Shown here in pieces: positions 42,478 through 51,819 of a stretch of DNA of 64,000 nt. Origin of the DNA: Labilibaculum euxinicum. Its GTDB lineage: Bacteria > Bacteroidota > Bacteroidia > Bacteroidales > Marinifilaceae. The notes beneath the pieces are model-generated. The model was not told the DNA's origin and ran no database searches. It saw only the letters and a program-made list of their open reading frames with translations. Made by a program: the position numbers and the translations under genes. Where the stretch lies: contig NZ_WTCR01000006.1 in NCBI RefSeq assembly GCF_009795715.1, forward strand, positions 283,074 through 347,073, in the 5' to 3' direction. The stretch's first letter is position 1; every line of letters starts with the position of its first letter.

Positions 42478-43830
42478 TTACTCTATATCATCAAATTTTT
42501 CTTCCTTTTTTACATTTGCTAACGTGCGTTTTAATAGGGTTGTATAAATTGGCTTATTCCCCAAAAGTGATGTAAATACAGATGCTGTAACTGTGGTAAT
42601 GATTAAAGGTAAAATTAATTCATAGTTTGATGTCATTTCTACTGCAAGTACTAATCCTGTTAAAGGAGCTCTAACAGTTGCAGCAAAAATGCCTGCCATT
42701 CCTGCTATGGTAAAAACGCCTGGATTTGAAATTAACTGGGGAAAAAATTGTTGCATGCTGACTCCGAACAGCATGCCTAAAATAACACCAAGTGTAAGCA
42801 TAGGTAAAAAAATCCCTCCAGGCATACCAAAACTATAACTGAATAAGGACAGCAGCATTCTGGCGATAAATAAAAACAATAGAAAAGATAAGGTGAAAGA
42901 ATGATCGAGAACTTTGGCAATTGTATCGTATCCGCCACCTATTATATCCGGAGAAAAGATACCAATTACTGCTATGCTTAGCCCCACAAAAATCCCTGTA
43001 TAAATAAAGGGCAGTTTCGAGGTGAACTGAAAGAAATCTAAAGATATAATAAGGAGTTTATTGTAGAAAAGACCAATAATACTGCATAATAAACCGAGGC
43101 AAATAAACAGCCAGAATCCATATATATTTGGGCTTGGAAATACAGTCATCTGTATAATAGGTTTAGATCCAATCAGCACCCTAACAATAAAGTCTGAGGT
43201 TCCTGCACCTATCATAATAGTCGCTAACGAATAAAAATTAAATTTAAAATGGCCGTTCATTTCTTCGATGACGAAAATAATTCCTGCAAAAGGTGCATTA
43301 AAGGCACTTGCAAGTCCTGCTGCGGCACCAGCAGAGATCAATGAATTGTTTTCGGTGTCGGGTATGCCTAAGGTGTCTTTTACCATCTTACCAATGTTAG
43401 CTCCCAATTGAATTGTAGGTCCTTCGCGTCCCAGCAGCAACCCGCTTCCTAAAGAAAATAAGGAAGCAATAAACTTGATGGGAAGTACTCTTTTCCAACG
43501 CATGGGACGCAGTCCATCCAGTGCACCTTCTATTTCCTGAACTCCACTTCCAGAGGCTTCTGGTGCATATTTTTTCACCAAAAACAAAGCGATACTTATT
43601 CCGATGATTGCAAACAGAATCGGCCAAAGCCAGCTCAGGAATCCCGATTGGCCTGCCTGATGATATAAGATATCCCTGATATTTTCGATATAGCTAAGTG
43701 TATTTCTAAAAAAGCCGCCAACAAGTCCAACAATAAGCCCGATGATGAGTGCATGAAACAGCTGTTTGAAGTGTTTTGCATTTTCGCCGTCAAGTTGATG
43801 GCGGGAAATATTGGATATATTAATGGACAT
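42478..43830 (-). CDS. ClC-family chloride channel/antiporter
   Basis: A 450-residue membrane protein with the classic ClC filter motifs: GSGVQEIEGAL, GREGPTIQLGANIGK (with the gating glutamate), FVIEEMNGHF (proton glutamate position retained) and GMPGGIFLPMLTLG. Both glutamates suggest a Cl-/H+ exchanger rather than a channel. No CBS domains follow. It sits 34 bases after the MarC gene on the same strand, so the two are probably co-transcribed. Confidence 0.92.
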   Translation of the reverse strand: MSINISNISRHQLDGENAKHFKQLFHALIIGLIVGLVGGFFRNTLSYIENIRDILYHQAGQSGFLSWLWPILFAIIGISIALFLVKKYAPEASGSGVQEIEGALDGLRPMRWKRVLPIKFIASLFSLGSGLLLGREGPTIQLGANIGKMVKDTLGIPDTENNSLISAGAAAGLASAFNAPFAGIIFVIEEMNGHFKFNFYSLATIMIGAGTSDFIVRVLIGSKPIIQMTVFPSPNIYGFWLFICLGLLCSIIGLFYNKLLIISLDFFQFTSKLPFIYTGIFVGLSIAVIGIFSPDIIGGGYDTIAKVLDHSFTLSFLLFLFIARMLLSLFSYSFGMPGGIFLPMLTLGVILGMLFGVSMQQFFPQLISNPGVFTIAGMAGIFAATVRAPLTGLVLAVEMTSNYELILPLIITTVTASVFTSLLGNKPIYTTLLKRTLANVKKEEKFDDIE

Positions 43831-43864
43831 AGTAAATCAGAAGATTGTATTGTTTAAAATTGGA

Positions 43865-44485
43865 TTAATTGAATAGGTGGAATGCGAGTTTGATCCCTTG
43901 AATGATCATTCCAATTCCCATTATTGAAAGAATAAGCCCCATTATTTTTCCGATTACAGTTATTATATTATGGCCAATCTTTTCAACGATATAGTCACAA
44001 AAAAGGAAGGCTAAATAAGTGATGAAGCACATTATTGCAAAAATAAAAATGACTATGCCAATATGTAAATAGTTGTTGTCGGAAACAAAATTCATGGCTG
44101 TAACAATTGTTCCCGGGCCAGCTAATATAGGTATTGCCAAAGGGGATACGGCAATGTTTTCATCTACCTTTACTTTTTGCAGGTGTTTTATATTTGATTT
44201 TTTTGATTCCAGCATTTCAAAACCTACATAAAAGAGTAAAATACCACCTGTTATTTTAAAGGCAGGTATTGTAATGCCAAATAATTCAAATATGAATTTA
44301 CCTAACAGCACAAATATAAATACAATACAAAATGCAATTACAGTTGCTTTTTTATTAATTGTTTTTTTCGTTGATTCATCGGCGTCTTGAACTAATGATG
44401 AGAAAATAGGAATATTGGCAATCGGGTTCATTATGGCAAAAAAGCCTGTAAATACAGATAAAGAGTAGGTTAAATATTCTATCAT
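43865..44485 (-). CDS. MarC family membrane protein
   Basis: A 206-residue inner-membrane protein with six spans. The start MIEYLTYSLSVFTGFFAIMNPIANIPIFSSL and the central VSPLAIPILAGPGTIVTAMNF are hallmark MarC/UPF0056 motifs. The role of the family is unknown despite the old link to multiple antibiotic resistance. Next to ClC and NhaA it forms part of an ion-homeostasis group. Confidence 0.9.
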   Translation of the reverse strand: MIEYLTYSLSVFTGFFAIMNPIANIPIFSSLVQDADESTKKTINKKATVIAFCIVFIFVLLGKFIFELFGITIPAFKITGGILLFYVGFEMLESKKSNIKHLQKVKVDENIAVSPLAIPILAGPGTIVTAMNFVSDNNYLHIGIVIFIFAIMCFITYLAFLFCDYIVEKIGHNIITVIGKIMGLILSIMGIGMIIQGIKLAFHLFN

Positions 44486-44829
44486 ATTGTTATTTTTTTC
44501 GTTTTAATTTCACGTACTCGCATATGCCTGACATTAGAGGTAAAGCATGTATCAGTCGCTATGCGACTTGGATCACTTATTTTCGTGTGTTTGTAATTTG
44601 TTGTTATTCTGTATTCAACCCATTACAATTTGGGTTTGAAGAACCTCTGTTTTTTTTGCAAGAGAAATACTCTAATTAGGTACAGCTTTTCATCCAACTA
44701 AGGTATCCTTTTTATCAGGCAAAAACGAAAATTAGTAAAGACAGTCATTTTATTCTATCAGTAATGAGTTAGCCGAAAAGTTTAATTATTTTTTCGCATT
44801 GGAAAAATTTGTGATTAATGCTTCCGAAA
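44486..44829. other. Intergenic region between marC-like and nhaA
   Basis: About 340 bases without a gene. A small perfect hairpin AGTCGC-tat-GCGACT lies at 44554-44568, about 70 bases before the MarC start on the minus strand; its role is unknown. Nothing else was recognised. Confidence 0.4.
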
Positions 44830-46131
44830 TTATTTGTGTTGAATATAGCGACTGCCAAATCTTAGTATCAAGTAGCCAATAATTCCAGAAGTAAACGAGC
44901 CAATCAAGATACCAATTTTAGCCGAATCGATAAATTCAGGATTGGTAATAAAAGCCAGATTGGCGATAAATATTGCCATTGTAAATCCTATTCCAGCCAG
45001 AAATGATATTCCTACTACCTGAATGGCTTTCACTCCTTGCGGCAATTCAGCAAATTTTAGTTTAATGCCGATAAAGGATATTAAGGACACGCCAACACTA
45101 TTTCCAATAATTAAACAAAGTGCAATGTTGATGACCAAAGGCATTTCCAGATTTATATCTGCACCAAATTTGATTCCTGCATTGGATAGGGCAAATACCG
45201 GCATAATAAAAAAAGCAACCCAGTTGTGCAGCTTGTGTTCTAAATGCTGCAATGGGGATTGTACCTGACTGGTCCAATCTTCCAAATTGTCGATTTGTTC
45301 AATCTGATGATCGGAGAGGATTGGTTTTTCGCATGTTTCTTCAATATCCTTAGCAATGCCCATTAATTTGCGTGAATACGTTTTAATATCAATTTTTTGC
45401 CTGATTGGAATTGTAAATGCCATTAACACACCGGCAACAGTAGGATGTATACCTGATTTTAAAAACAGATACCAAACAAGTACGCCCATAATAAAAACGA
45501 AATAAGGAAAATAGATATTCCGATATGATAAAAAGACTAATATTAGGATAGGAATGGCCGCATATCCTAATAATATCCACTCGATATTTCCACTATAAAA
45601 TATTGCGATTACCAATACCGCAATCAAATCATCCACAATGGCAAAGGCGGTTAGGAATACTTTCAAACCCAAAGGAATTCTTTTACCAAGAAGTTTAAGA
45701 ATAGCTAAAGAAAATGCAATATCGGTTGCCATAGGGACTCCCCATGCATTTGATGTGCTTTGATTGTTATTGAGTAAAAAGAACATGGCCACAGGAACCA
45801 ACATTCCACCCAAAGCTGCAAAAAATGGAAAACTTGCTTTTCGAACCGTATTTAGTTCGCCTATTAAAAGTTCACGTTTAATTTCCAGTCCAATCAGGAA
45901 AAAGAAAACAGCCATTAGTCCATCATTAATCCAGAGTATTATTGGTTTATTCAGTTCGAAATCAGATGTTGTTATCCCAATTTTATATTGCCATAATGAA
46001 TCGTATAAATGAGCCAGAGGAGAGTTTGCCCAAATTAGTGCAAGCAGAGTGGCAATAAAAAGCAGAATACCACTAAAACTTTCTATTTTAACAAATTTCT
46101 GGAATGGGGTGATGAGAAGTTTATCTATCAT
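44830..46131 (-). CDS. nhaA: Na+/H+ antiporter NhaA
   Basis: A 433-residue inner-membrane antiporter of the NhaA family. The conserved VPMATDIAFSLAILKLLGKRIPLGLKVFLTAFAIVDDLIAVLVIAIFYS region carries the Asp-Asp ion-binding pair, and the N-terminal segment GLEIKRELLIGEL is the family's amphipathic pH-sensing part. It has 12 spans, with an insertion of about 35 residues around TCEKPILSDHQIEQIDNLEDW. It exports sodium, as expected in a marine organism. Confidence 0.94.
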   Translation of the reverse strand: MIDKLLITPFQKFVKIESFSGILLFIATLLALIWANSPLAHLYDSLWQYKIGITTSDFELNKPIILWINDGLMAVFFFLIGLEIKRELLIGELNTVRKASFPFFAALGGMLVPVAMFFLLNNNQSTSNAWGVPMATDIAFSLAILKLLGKRIPLGLKVFLTAFAIVDDLIAVLVIAIFYSGNIEWILLGYAAIPILILVFLSYRNIYFPYFVFIMGVLVWYLFLKSGIHPTVAGVLMAFTIPIRQKIDIKTYSRKLMGIAKDIEETCEKPILSDHQIEQIDNLEDWTSQVQSPLQHLEHKLHNWVAFFIMPVFALSNAGIKFGADINLEMPLVINIALCLIIGNSVGVSLISFIGIKLKFAELPQGVKAIQVVGISFLAGIGFTMAIFIANLAFITNPEFIDSAKIGILIGSFTSGIIGYLILRFGSRYIQHK

Positions 46132-46306
46132 GGAAGTTTATTTCGTTCATTTAAATCGATTCTGAATTTACGAAAAAATGATCTTTTATTTGCCATCCTG
46201 ATTAATTTTCATGCAATAAAAAGTGTATTTTTTTTATTGAAATCCTTTTCGGTATTAGCCATGTTTTCTATTAGATATTATGGAAATGTTTGATTGAAAT
46301 CAGACG
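46132..46306. other. Upstream region of nhaA, no element recognised
   Basis: AT-rich spacer carrying the nhaA promoter; no consensus box was found before the short palindromic repeat cluster starts. Confidence 0.35.
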
Positions 46307-46400
46307 ACTACTAGTCTTGCTGGCGGACTAGTAGTGGTTCTGACAGTGGACTAACAGTAGTCCGGATACTGTATCAGTAGTGGTTTGATAATAGACGAAA
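46307..46400. repeat. Palindromic, degenerate AGTAGT-rich repeat cluster
   Basis: ACTACTAGTC and GACTAGTAGT are exact inverted copies around TTGCTGGCG (46307-46336). Downstream, AGTAGTGG, AGTAGTCC and AGTAGTGG recur at 21-24 nt spacing, and GGACTA is repeated. The cluster lies between the starts/ends of nhaA and the nitrilase fusion. It may be a third, weak example of a periodic intergenic array or a multi-site operator. Confidence 0.45.
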
Positions 46401-46497
46401 ATAGGAACCGTAAATTGAATAGTAAGGAAAGTATTGATGTTAATTGGATATTCGAGTAAAGGCTGTACTTATCAGACTTTTGAAGGGATTAAAATTA

Positions 46498-46535
46498 ATT
46501 CGGGAGCCATACTCCAGGTAAGACTCCCGAATTTA
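46498..46535 (-). terminator. Hairpin after the GNAT-nitrilase fusion gene
   Basis: AATTCGGGAG pairs with CTCCCGAATT (10 bp) over a 17-nt loop, two bases after the stop. The T-tract on the minus strand is weak, so it may act as a stabilising end rather than an intrinsic terminator. Confidence 0.6.
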
Positions 46536-46536
46536 A

Positions 46537-48057
46537 TTACATCTTTTTTAATTCATATATGTCATTTCTGCGGTCCCGCAAATTTCGTACGCTGCCAAAC
46601 TGATTCAATTCGCGAAGTAAGTCGATATCTACATCAGCAATTAGAATCATTTCTGTATTCGGTGTTGCTTCAGCTTTAATGCCATTGGCCGGAAAAGCAA
46701 AGTCGCAGGGGGTAAATACCATCGATTGAGCATATTGAATATCCATGTTGTGTACCTTAGGCAAGTTGCCTACACTACCTGCAATAGCAACGTAGCATTC
46801 ATTTTCAATGGCTCTGGCCTGAGCACAATTCCGAACCCGGGAATAGCCGTTTTGTGTATCCGTTAAGAAGGGTACAAACAAAATATCCATTCCTTCGTCG
46901 GCAAGCAAACGGCTCAATTCAGGGAATTCGACATCGTAACAAATCAGGATGCCAATTTTTCCGCAATCGGTATCAAAAACTTTCAATTCCGATCCTTTTT
47001 GCATCCCCCAAACTTTCACCTCGTCCGGTGTTACGTGAAGTTTCTCATAACGCTCAACACTTCCATCACGTTTGCACAGATAACCGGCATTATACAATCG
47101 ATCATCCTTAATTTCAGGCAGGCTGCCACTAATAATATTGATGTTGTAAGAAATGGCCAGTTCCGAAAATTTTTGAACGATGGTTTCAGTATGCTCTGCC
47201 AATTTTCTTATTGCCTCAGGTTCCGATAAATGATTGTCTTTGGCCATGAGAGGAGCATTAAAAAATTCCGGAAACAAGGCAAAATCCGATCGGTAACCTG
47301 AAACAGCATCCACAAAATACTCGGCCTGATGCATTAACTCATCCAAATTATTATAGGAACGCATTTGCCATTGAATCAGACCAAGACGAACCACTTTTTT
47401 TATAGTGCTGGGTTTCTTGTTCTTCTTCTCATAGTAAATATTATCCCATTCAAGAAGTACTGCATAGTCGTTAGAATCTTCATCACCTTCCAAATAGTTT
47501 TTCAGAATTTTGGCCGGATGAAAATCATTCGAAACCTGAAAATTCAAAACAGGATCGTGAATTTCTTTTCTTCTAACCTTTTCAATGTATTCTTTCGGTG
47601 ATAATTGATCGGCATATTTGTGATAGTTTGGTATTCGTCCGCCAAAAGCAACTCCTTTTAGATTCAAACGCTCACTCAATTCTTTTCGGTAATCGTACAA
47701 TCGCCGGCCCAATCGTAAGCCACGAAACTCCGGTTTAATAAAAACATCAATTCCGTACAAAACATCTCCATCCGGATTGTGCGTCGAGAAAGTATAGTTT
47801 CCCGTTATTTCTTTGTAAGTATGCTTGTCGTCAAATTTACTATAGTCAACAATAATCGATAAAGCACATCCTGCTATGTGATTATTGACTTTAATTACTA
47901 CCTGACCGTCAGGGAAATTATCAATTAATGTTTTGATTTGATGTTCTCTCCAATATGAATTAGGCATACTTGTGTACGACTCAATCATGGCTTTTTTAAG
48001 TTCCTGATAATCATCTAAACTTAAGAAGGATAATTCAATGTTTTCTATTTCCTGCAT
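46537..48057 (-). CDS. GNAT acetyltransferase / carbon-nitrogen hydrolase fusion
   Basis: A 506-residue two-domain cytosolic protein. Residues about 5-200 form a GNAT acetyltransferase (VDYSKFDDKHTYKEITGNY, DVFIKPEFRGLRLGRRLYDYRKEL acetyl-CoA loop). Residues about 230-506 form a nitrilase-superfamily amidase with Glu in FALFPEFFNAP, Lys in YEKLHVTPDEV and nucleophile Cys in GILICYDVEFPE. Such fusions are widespread in bacteria but their substrate is unknown; N-acetylation plus amide hydrolysis of the same or related amine is plausible. I take the ATG at 48057; the GTG at 48096 adds 13 residues before the domain. Confidence 0.9.
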   Translation of the reverse strand: MQEIENIELSFLSLDDYQELKKAMIESYTSMPNSYWREHQIKTLIDNFPDGQVVIKVNNHIAGCALSIIVDYSKFDDKHTYKEITGNYTFSTHNPDGDVLYGIDVFIKPEFRGLRLGRRLYDYRKELSERLNLKGVAFGGRIPNYHKYADQLSPKEYIEKVRRKEIHDPVLNFQVSNDFHPAKILKNYLEGDEDSNDYAVLLEWDNIYYEKKNKKPSTIKKVVRLGLIQWQMRSYNNLDELMHQAEYFVDAVSGYRSDFALFPEFFNAPLMAKDNHLSEPEAIRKLAEHTETIVQKFSELAISYNINIISGSLPEIKDDRLYNAGYLCKRDGSVERYEKLHVTPDEVKVWGMQKGSELKVFDTDCGKIGILICYDVEFPELSRLLADEGMDILFVPFLTDTQNGYSRVRNCAQARAIENECYVAIAGSVGNLPKVHNMDIQYAQSMVFTPCDFAFPANGIKAEATPNTEMILIADVDIDLLRELNQFGSVRNLRDRRNDIYELKKM

Positions 48058-48120
48058 TTGAATGTTATTCACAGAGAAGTATGTGCAACAGCGCACAAAT
48101 CTTTCCGTTTGGAAAGATTA
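48058..48120 (-). promoter_or_regulatory. Paired hairpins in the leader of the GNAT-nitrilase gene
   Basis: AATCTTTCC-gttt-GGAAAGATT (48098-48119) is a perfect 9-bp hairpin. A second short hairpin (GTGC / GCAC, within 48081-48096) lies between it and the start codon. Two adjacent hairpins right before the ATG could affect translation or mark the transcription start. Confidence 0.4.
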
Positions 48121-48631
48121 AATATAACAAAATTGAGAATATGAGCTTCTCTTTGGAATTAAAAAATAAATGTTTTAGAATGCTGTAACTGAGTATTGAA
48201 TTTTCAGATGAATTTAGGGCTTAATTCGCCATAAGATACTGTGATGTTGATATATGAAAAAAAACTTTCTGCATAGCTTTTTCTCTTTCGAGGATTTTCA
48301 TTTCCATTCCGGACAAGTATTTTTGAACATTAAATTATTTACAGGAAGTAATTTTAATTGAGATTTGGTAGATTAGGGGGGACTATTTGAGAAAAGCTGC
48401 ACAATACACTTAATATGAGGATGTATTGTGTATGTTTTAAGATCAATTATTTTTATAGCAAGGCTTAAATTATTGATTTTGAGTAGTATTAATAGTTCAA
48501 TAGATGATAACAGGCGGTCATTTATTTTGGTAGTTGTCTCTAAAAGTGAAGAAATATTAGAATCTAAATGAGTTGCTTGAGCTTATTAGACAGACTGCCG
48601 TTAGAGTTATTTAAACCAAAAAAGTATTAAA
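48121..48631. other. Long intergenic region with one perfect hairpin
   Basis: About 510 bases without a credible gene; short frames such as the one from 48255 lack features of real genes. A perfect 9-bp hairpin CACAATACA / TGTATTGTG (48400-48430) is the only structure noted. The region and the following VOC gene look AT-richer than their surroundings. Confidence 0.4.
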
Positions 48632-49315
48632 ATGAAATTTAAGAAATTAAAACTTTACACAAATAAACTTGAATCAGAGAAGAGGTTCTATTCGGAGATC
48701 TTAGGATTTAAGATTTTAGACGAAAATTCTAATTTTTTTTCTTTAGAAATTGGTTGGAGTGAATTATCATTCGAACAATCTGAAATAGAACACAAATATC
48801 ATTATTGTTTCTTAATTCCTGCCAATAAATTGAATCAAGCACTGGAATGGATGGAAAGAAGAACTAAGGTTATAGATATAGAAGATGGTAGAAAAATTGA
48901 AAATTTTAAAAGTTGGAATGCTGATTCATTCTATTTCTATGATGCAAGTGGAAACGTTGCCGAATTTATAGTCAGATATGATTTAAAAAATAATGACGAG
49001 TCTGAATTTGATATTTCGAAAGTTTTAGGAATTAATGAAATAGGTGTAGCTACTAAAGATGTTCAGGAAATAAACCACCAACTTAAAACAGAGTTAGGAA
49101 CAAAATTTTGGAAAGGTGATTTAAAGAGATTCGGGACCAACGGTTCTCAAGAAGGAATTTTCTTATTACCCAATTACAAATTAAAAGAAATTTGGTTTCC
49201 TACTTCAATAATAATAAAGCCTGAACCTTTTGAAGCAATTATTGAAAATAACGGAAAAGAATATTGCTTGGAATTTAGAGATGAAAAATTAAGAACTACA
49301 GCCAATAAAGTGTAA
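48632..49315 (+). CDS. VOC-like two-module protein
   Basis: A 227-residue protein made of two glyoxalase-like modules: the first is FKKLKLYTNKLESEKRFYSEILGFKIL...FYFYDASGNVAEFIVRY, the second starts at ISKVLGINEIGVATKDV. The first module is the clearer VOC match. No signal peptide. Its codon use seems more AT-rich than the neighbours, and long non-coding flanks surround it, so transfer is possible. Substrate unknown. Confidence 0.72.
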   Translation: MKFKKLKLYTNKLESEKRFYSEILGFKILDENSNFFSLEIGWSELSFEQSEIEHKYHYCFLIPANKLNQALEWMERRTKVIDIEDGRKIENFKSWNADSFYFYDASGNVAEFIVRYDLKNNDESEFDISKVLGINEIGVATKDVQEINHQLKTELGTKFWKGDLKRFGTNGSQEGIFLLPNYKLKEIWFPTSIIIKPEPFEAIIENNGKEYCLEFRDEKLRTTANKV

Positions 49316-49450
49316 ATTTCATAGCTTATAGTGGTTTTCAGAGGGCAGAGTCCCGCATCAAATTTCCGGTACTATCGGACAAAAAGTTGCCCGGAGAGTC
49401 CGCTGCAAAAATTCACATCAGCTATTAATCTCAATTAAAAAAAAATAAGA

Positions 49451-50731
49451 ATGATTAAGAACAATAAAATGAGAAGTAAATTAAAAATAGGATTGGCAAT
49501 AGGATTCATTGTTTTCTTTCAACAATTTGTAAAAGCTCAGGCAAATCAAAATCAACAGTTTTTGCAGCAAGTTGGTGTTACAGATAGTCTTTATTCCCAA
49601 ATACTAAACGAGTCGAGAACGATTTACATACAATTACCTGTCAGTTACAATCCTGATAAAGATCAAAAATATCCCGTAGTTTTTATTTTAGACGGAGAAA
49701 TATTTCTACCTACGCTTAGTGATGTGCAAAACTATTATAGTGGAGGCTTTACACCTGAAATGGTGCTAATAGGAATTTCCAATGCTAAAAACAGGATAAG
49801 AGATTTAACGACCTCAACTATATCGACGAAATATGGAATGCCGTTTAATGATGAAAATGGAGAGGCTGATCATTTTGCCGAGTTTTTTGAAAAGGAACTT
49901 ATTCCTTTTATCGAGAATAAATATCCTGTTACCAATTTTAGAACATTAATTGGTCATTCGTATGGAGGTTTGTTTGCCATTTATGCACTAATTCATCATC
50001 CAAATTTGTTTACCAACTATTTAGCCATAGATCCAAGCTTGGATTGGGACGATCAAAAACTATTGAAAGAAGCACAAGGATTACTTGCCACTCAGACATA
50101 TGAAAACAAATCTTTATTTATGTCTTTAGGAGGACAATTGCACATGCAAAATTCAAAGATAACTCTGGACAATGTAATGCAAGACACAACAGAATTTACT
50201 TTGTTTGCCCGTTCGAATATTGCCTTTTCAAACGAGCTAAGGCAAAATGCTAAAAACGGACCGTCTTTCGAATGGAAATTTTATCCCAGAGATTTGCATG
50301 GCACAATTCCCTTTCCTTCCATTATGGATGGTTTGATTTCGCTTTTTGAATGGTACCAAATGGAAAATACTGATAAAATAAATTCATTTGACACGCCAAA
50401 AGAAGAACTTCTCAGCATAATAAAATACAGGGAAAAGAAGCTCAAAGACCATTTTGGATATTTTGAACCTCCTTATCCGGAAGAACTTTTAAATATGTCA
50501 GGTTATATGAATATGGAAATGGAACAGCTCGAAAAGACAAAAATGTACTTTGAACTTGCCATAGAATATTATCCCGAAAGTGCGAATGCCTTCGATTCGA
50601 TGGCTGAATATTATGAGACAAAAGGGGACTTAACCAATGCGGTAAAATATGTAACCAAAGCTTTTGAATTAAGTGGCAGTGATTATTATAAGAAAAGAAT
50701 CGAAGGGCTTAAAATGAGAAAAAGTAACTAA
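49451..50731 (+). CDS. Secreted alpha/beta-hydrolase esterase with C-terminal TPR repeats
   Basis: A 426-residue exported protein. The signal peptide spans about residues 8-30 (VKAQ). Residues 55-310 form an esterase D / enterochelin-esterase-like hydrolase (IYIQLPVSYNPDKDQKYPVVFILDGE) with nucleophile Ser in LIGHSYGGLFA and His near RDLHGTIPFPS. Residues 350-426 hold TPR-like repeats (MEQLEKTKMYFELAIEYYPESANAFDSMAEYYETKGD). Likely a periplasmic esterase of siderophore-hydrolase type fold; its target is unknown. An alternative ATG is at 49469. Confidence 0.85.
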   Translation: MIKNNKMRSKLKIGLAIGFIVFFQQFVKAQANQNQQFLQQVGVTDSLYSQILNESRTIYIQLPVSYNPDKDQKYPVVFILDGEIFLPTLSDVQNYYSGGFTPEMVLIGISNAKNRIRDLTTSTISTKYGMPFNDENGEADHFAEFFEKELIPFIENKYPVTNFRTLIGHSYGGLFAIYALIHHPNLFTNYLAIDPSLDWDDQKLLKEAQGLLATQTYENKSLFMSLGGQLHMQNSKITLDNVMQDTTEFTLFARSNIAFSNELRQNAKNGPSFEWKFYPRDLHGTIPFPSIMDGLISLFEWYQMENTDKINSFDTPKEELLSIIKYREKKLKDHFGYFEPPYPEELLNMSGYMNMEMEQLEKTKMYFELAIEYYPESANAFDSMAEYYETKGDLTNAVKYVTKAFELSGSDYYKKRIEGLKMRKSN

Positions 50732-50766
50732 GACTAATGATAACATCCATTAGTACAATATTGATT

Positions 50767-50805
50767 AAAAAACTCCTTTGATTTGGTCAAAGGAGTTTTT
50801 TAATG
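50767..50805 (+). terminator. Terminator after the esterase gene
   Basis: A 14-bp stem AAAAAACTCCTTTGA / TCAAAGGAGTTTTTT with a 5-nt loop, followed by T's; it can act in both directions and also serves the minus-strand NYN gene. Confidence 0.9.
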
Positions 50806-50865
50806 TTTATTTCGTTTTCAGAATAGCTTATGATTCAATTCGCAGCAAATCTTCTTTAAGAATTA

Positions 50866-51618
50866 TTACTCTCTAATTCTTACGAAAATGTGTTTGATAT
50901 TGCGTTTGCCACTATCCCGTTCGTCAATTTCGAACTGTTGCTGCATTGATTTAAGCAGAGGGGTGAGTTTGTTAAATCCGTAGTTTCTAGGATCAAAATC
51001 GGGTTTCTTCTTGTTAATTAAAGAACCTAGTTCTGCAAGAAAAGCCCAGCCATCGTCGTCGGCAATGTCTTCAATCGAATTGATCAGAAGGTTAAGAAAC
51101 TGTTTGTCTATTTTATCAAATTTCTGAGTTTCGGCAGGACTTGCAGTGGCTTCTTTTTTCTTCTCGCGAATCTTTTTACCACTAATAATTTCGATATAAA
51201 TGAATTTATCACAGGCAACAATAAAAGGATTTGGCGTTTTCTTTTCGCCAATGCCAATAACAAGCATTCTAGATTCTCTGAGCCTTGTAGCCAGCCGCGT
51301 AAAATCGCTATCGCTTGATACCAAACAAAAGCCGTCCACTTTACCATCGTGCAAAATGTCCATGGCATCAATAATCATCGCCGAATCGGTAGCATTTTTC
51401 CCGGTAGTGTAGGAGTATTGCTGAATAGGAGTAATGGCATGTTCCAGTAAGGCCGGTTTCCAGCCCGCAACAGTTGGTTTTGTCCAGTCGCCGTAAATGC
51501 GTTTGATACTTGGAGTGCCTAATTTGGCTATTTCATCAAGCATTCCTTTAATGTTCGAATAGGGAATATTATCGGCATCAATCAGAACCGCCAGGTTCAA
51601 ATCATTAGTTTCGTTCAT
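50866..51618 (-). CDS. NYN-domain nuclease with LOTUS/OST-HTH domain
   Basis: A 250-residue protein. Residues about 9-145 form a NYN (PIN-like) domain with the acidic residues of its active site: Asp in LAVLIDADNIPYSN, KNATDSAMIIDAMDIL, VSSDSDFTRLATRLRE. Residues about 170-250 form a LOTUS/OST-HTH RNA-binding domain (FLNLLINSIEDIADDDGWAFLAELGSLINKKKPDFDPRNYGFNKL). It probably binds and cleaves or silences RNA. Similar proteins are common in bacteria without known target. Single gene. Confidence 0.9.
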   Translation of the reverse strand: MNETNDLNLAVLIDADNIPYSNIKGMLDEIAKLGTPSIKRIYGDWTKPTVAGWKPALLEHAITPIQQYSYTTGKNATDSAMIIDAMDILHDGKVDGFCLVSSDSDFTRLATRLRESRMLVIGIGEKKTPNPFIVACDKFIYIEIISGKKIREKKKEATASPAETQKFDKIDKQFLNLLINSIEDIADDDGWAFLAELGSLINKKKPDFDPRNYGFNKLTPLLKSMQQQFEIDERDSGKRNIKHIFVRIRE

Positions 51619-51819
51619 AATTTTTTGTAATTAATAGTACGACTAAGGTAAGGAATTGTATGTGATTATACGTCTAAATATTTAGCATTATCTGGTTTTA
51701 TGGTATAGGCGAATATAGAAAAACAATAAAAGTACTTATCTTCTAAGGATGAAATTAATTTTTTATTTGGGATGTTATTTTTATTTGATATTTCAGATGA
51801 TGTCACAAAGAATGATTTA

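Noticed and set aside
48255..48360. 35-codon frame MKKNFLHSFFSF... as a gene
   Set aside because: Low-complexity composition, no recognisable family and no neighbouring partner; most likely chance.
49316..49450. Integron attC-like site next to the VOC gene
   Set aside because: Short inverted pieces are present, but no R'/R'' core sites (GTTRRRY type) and no integrase gene were seen.
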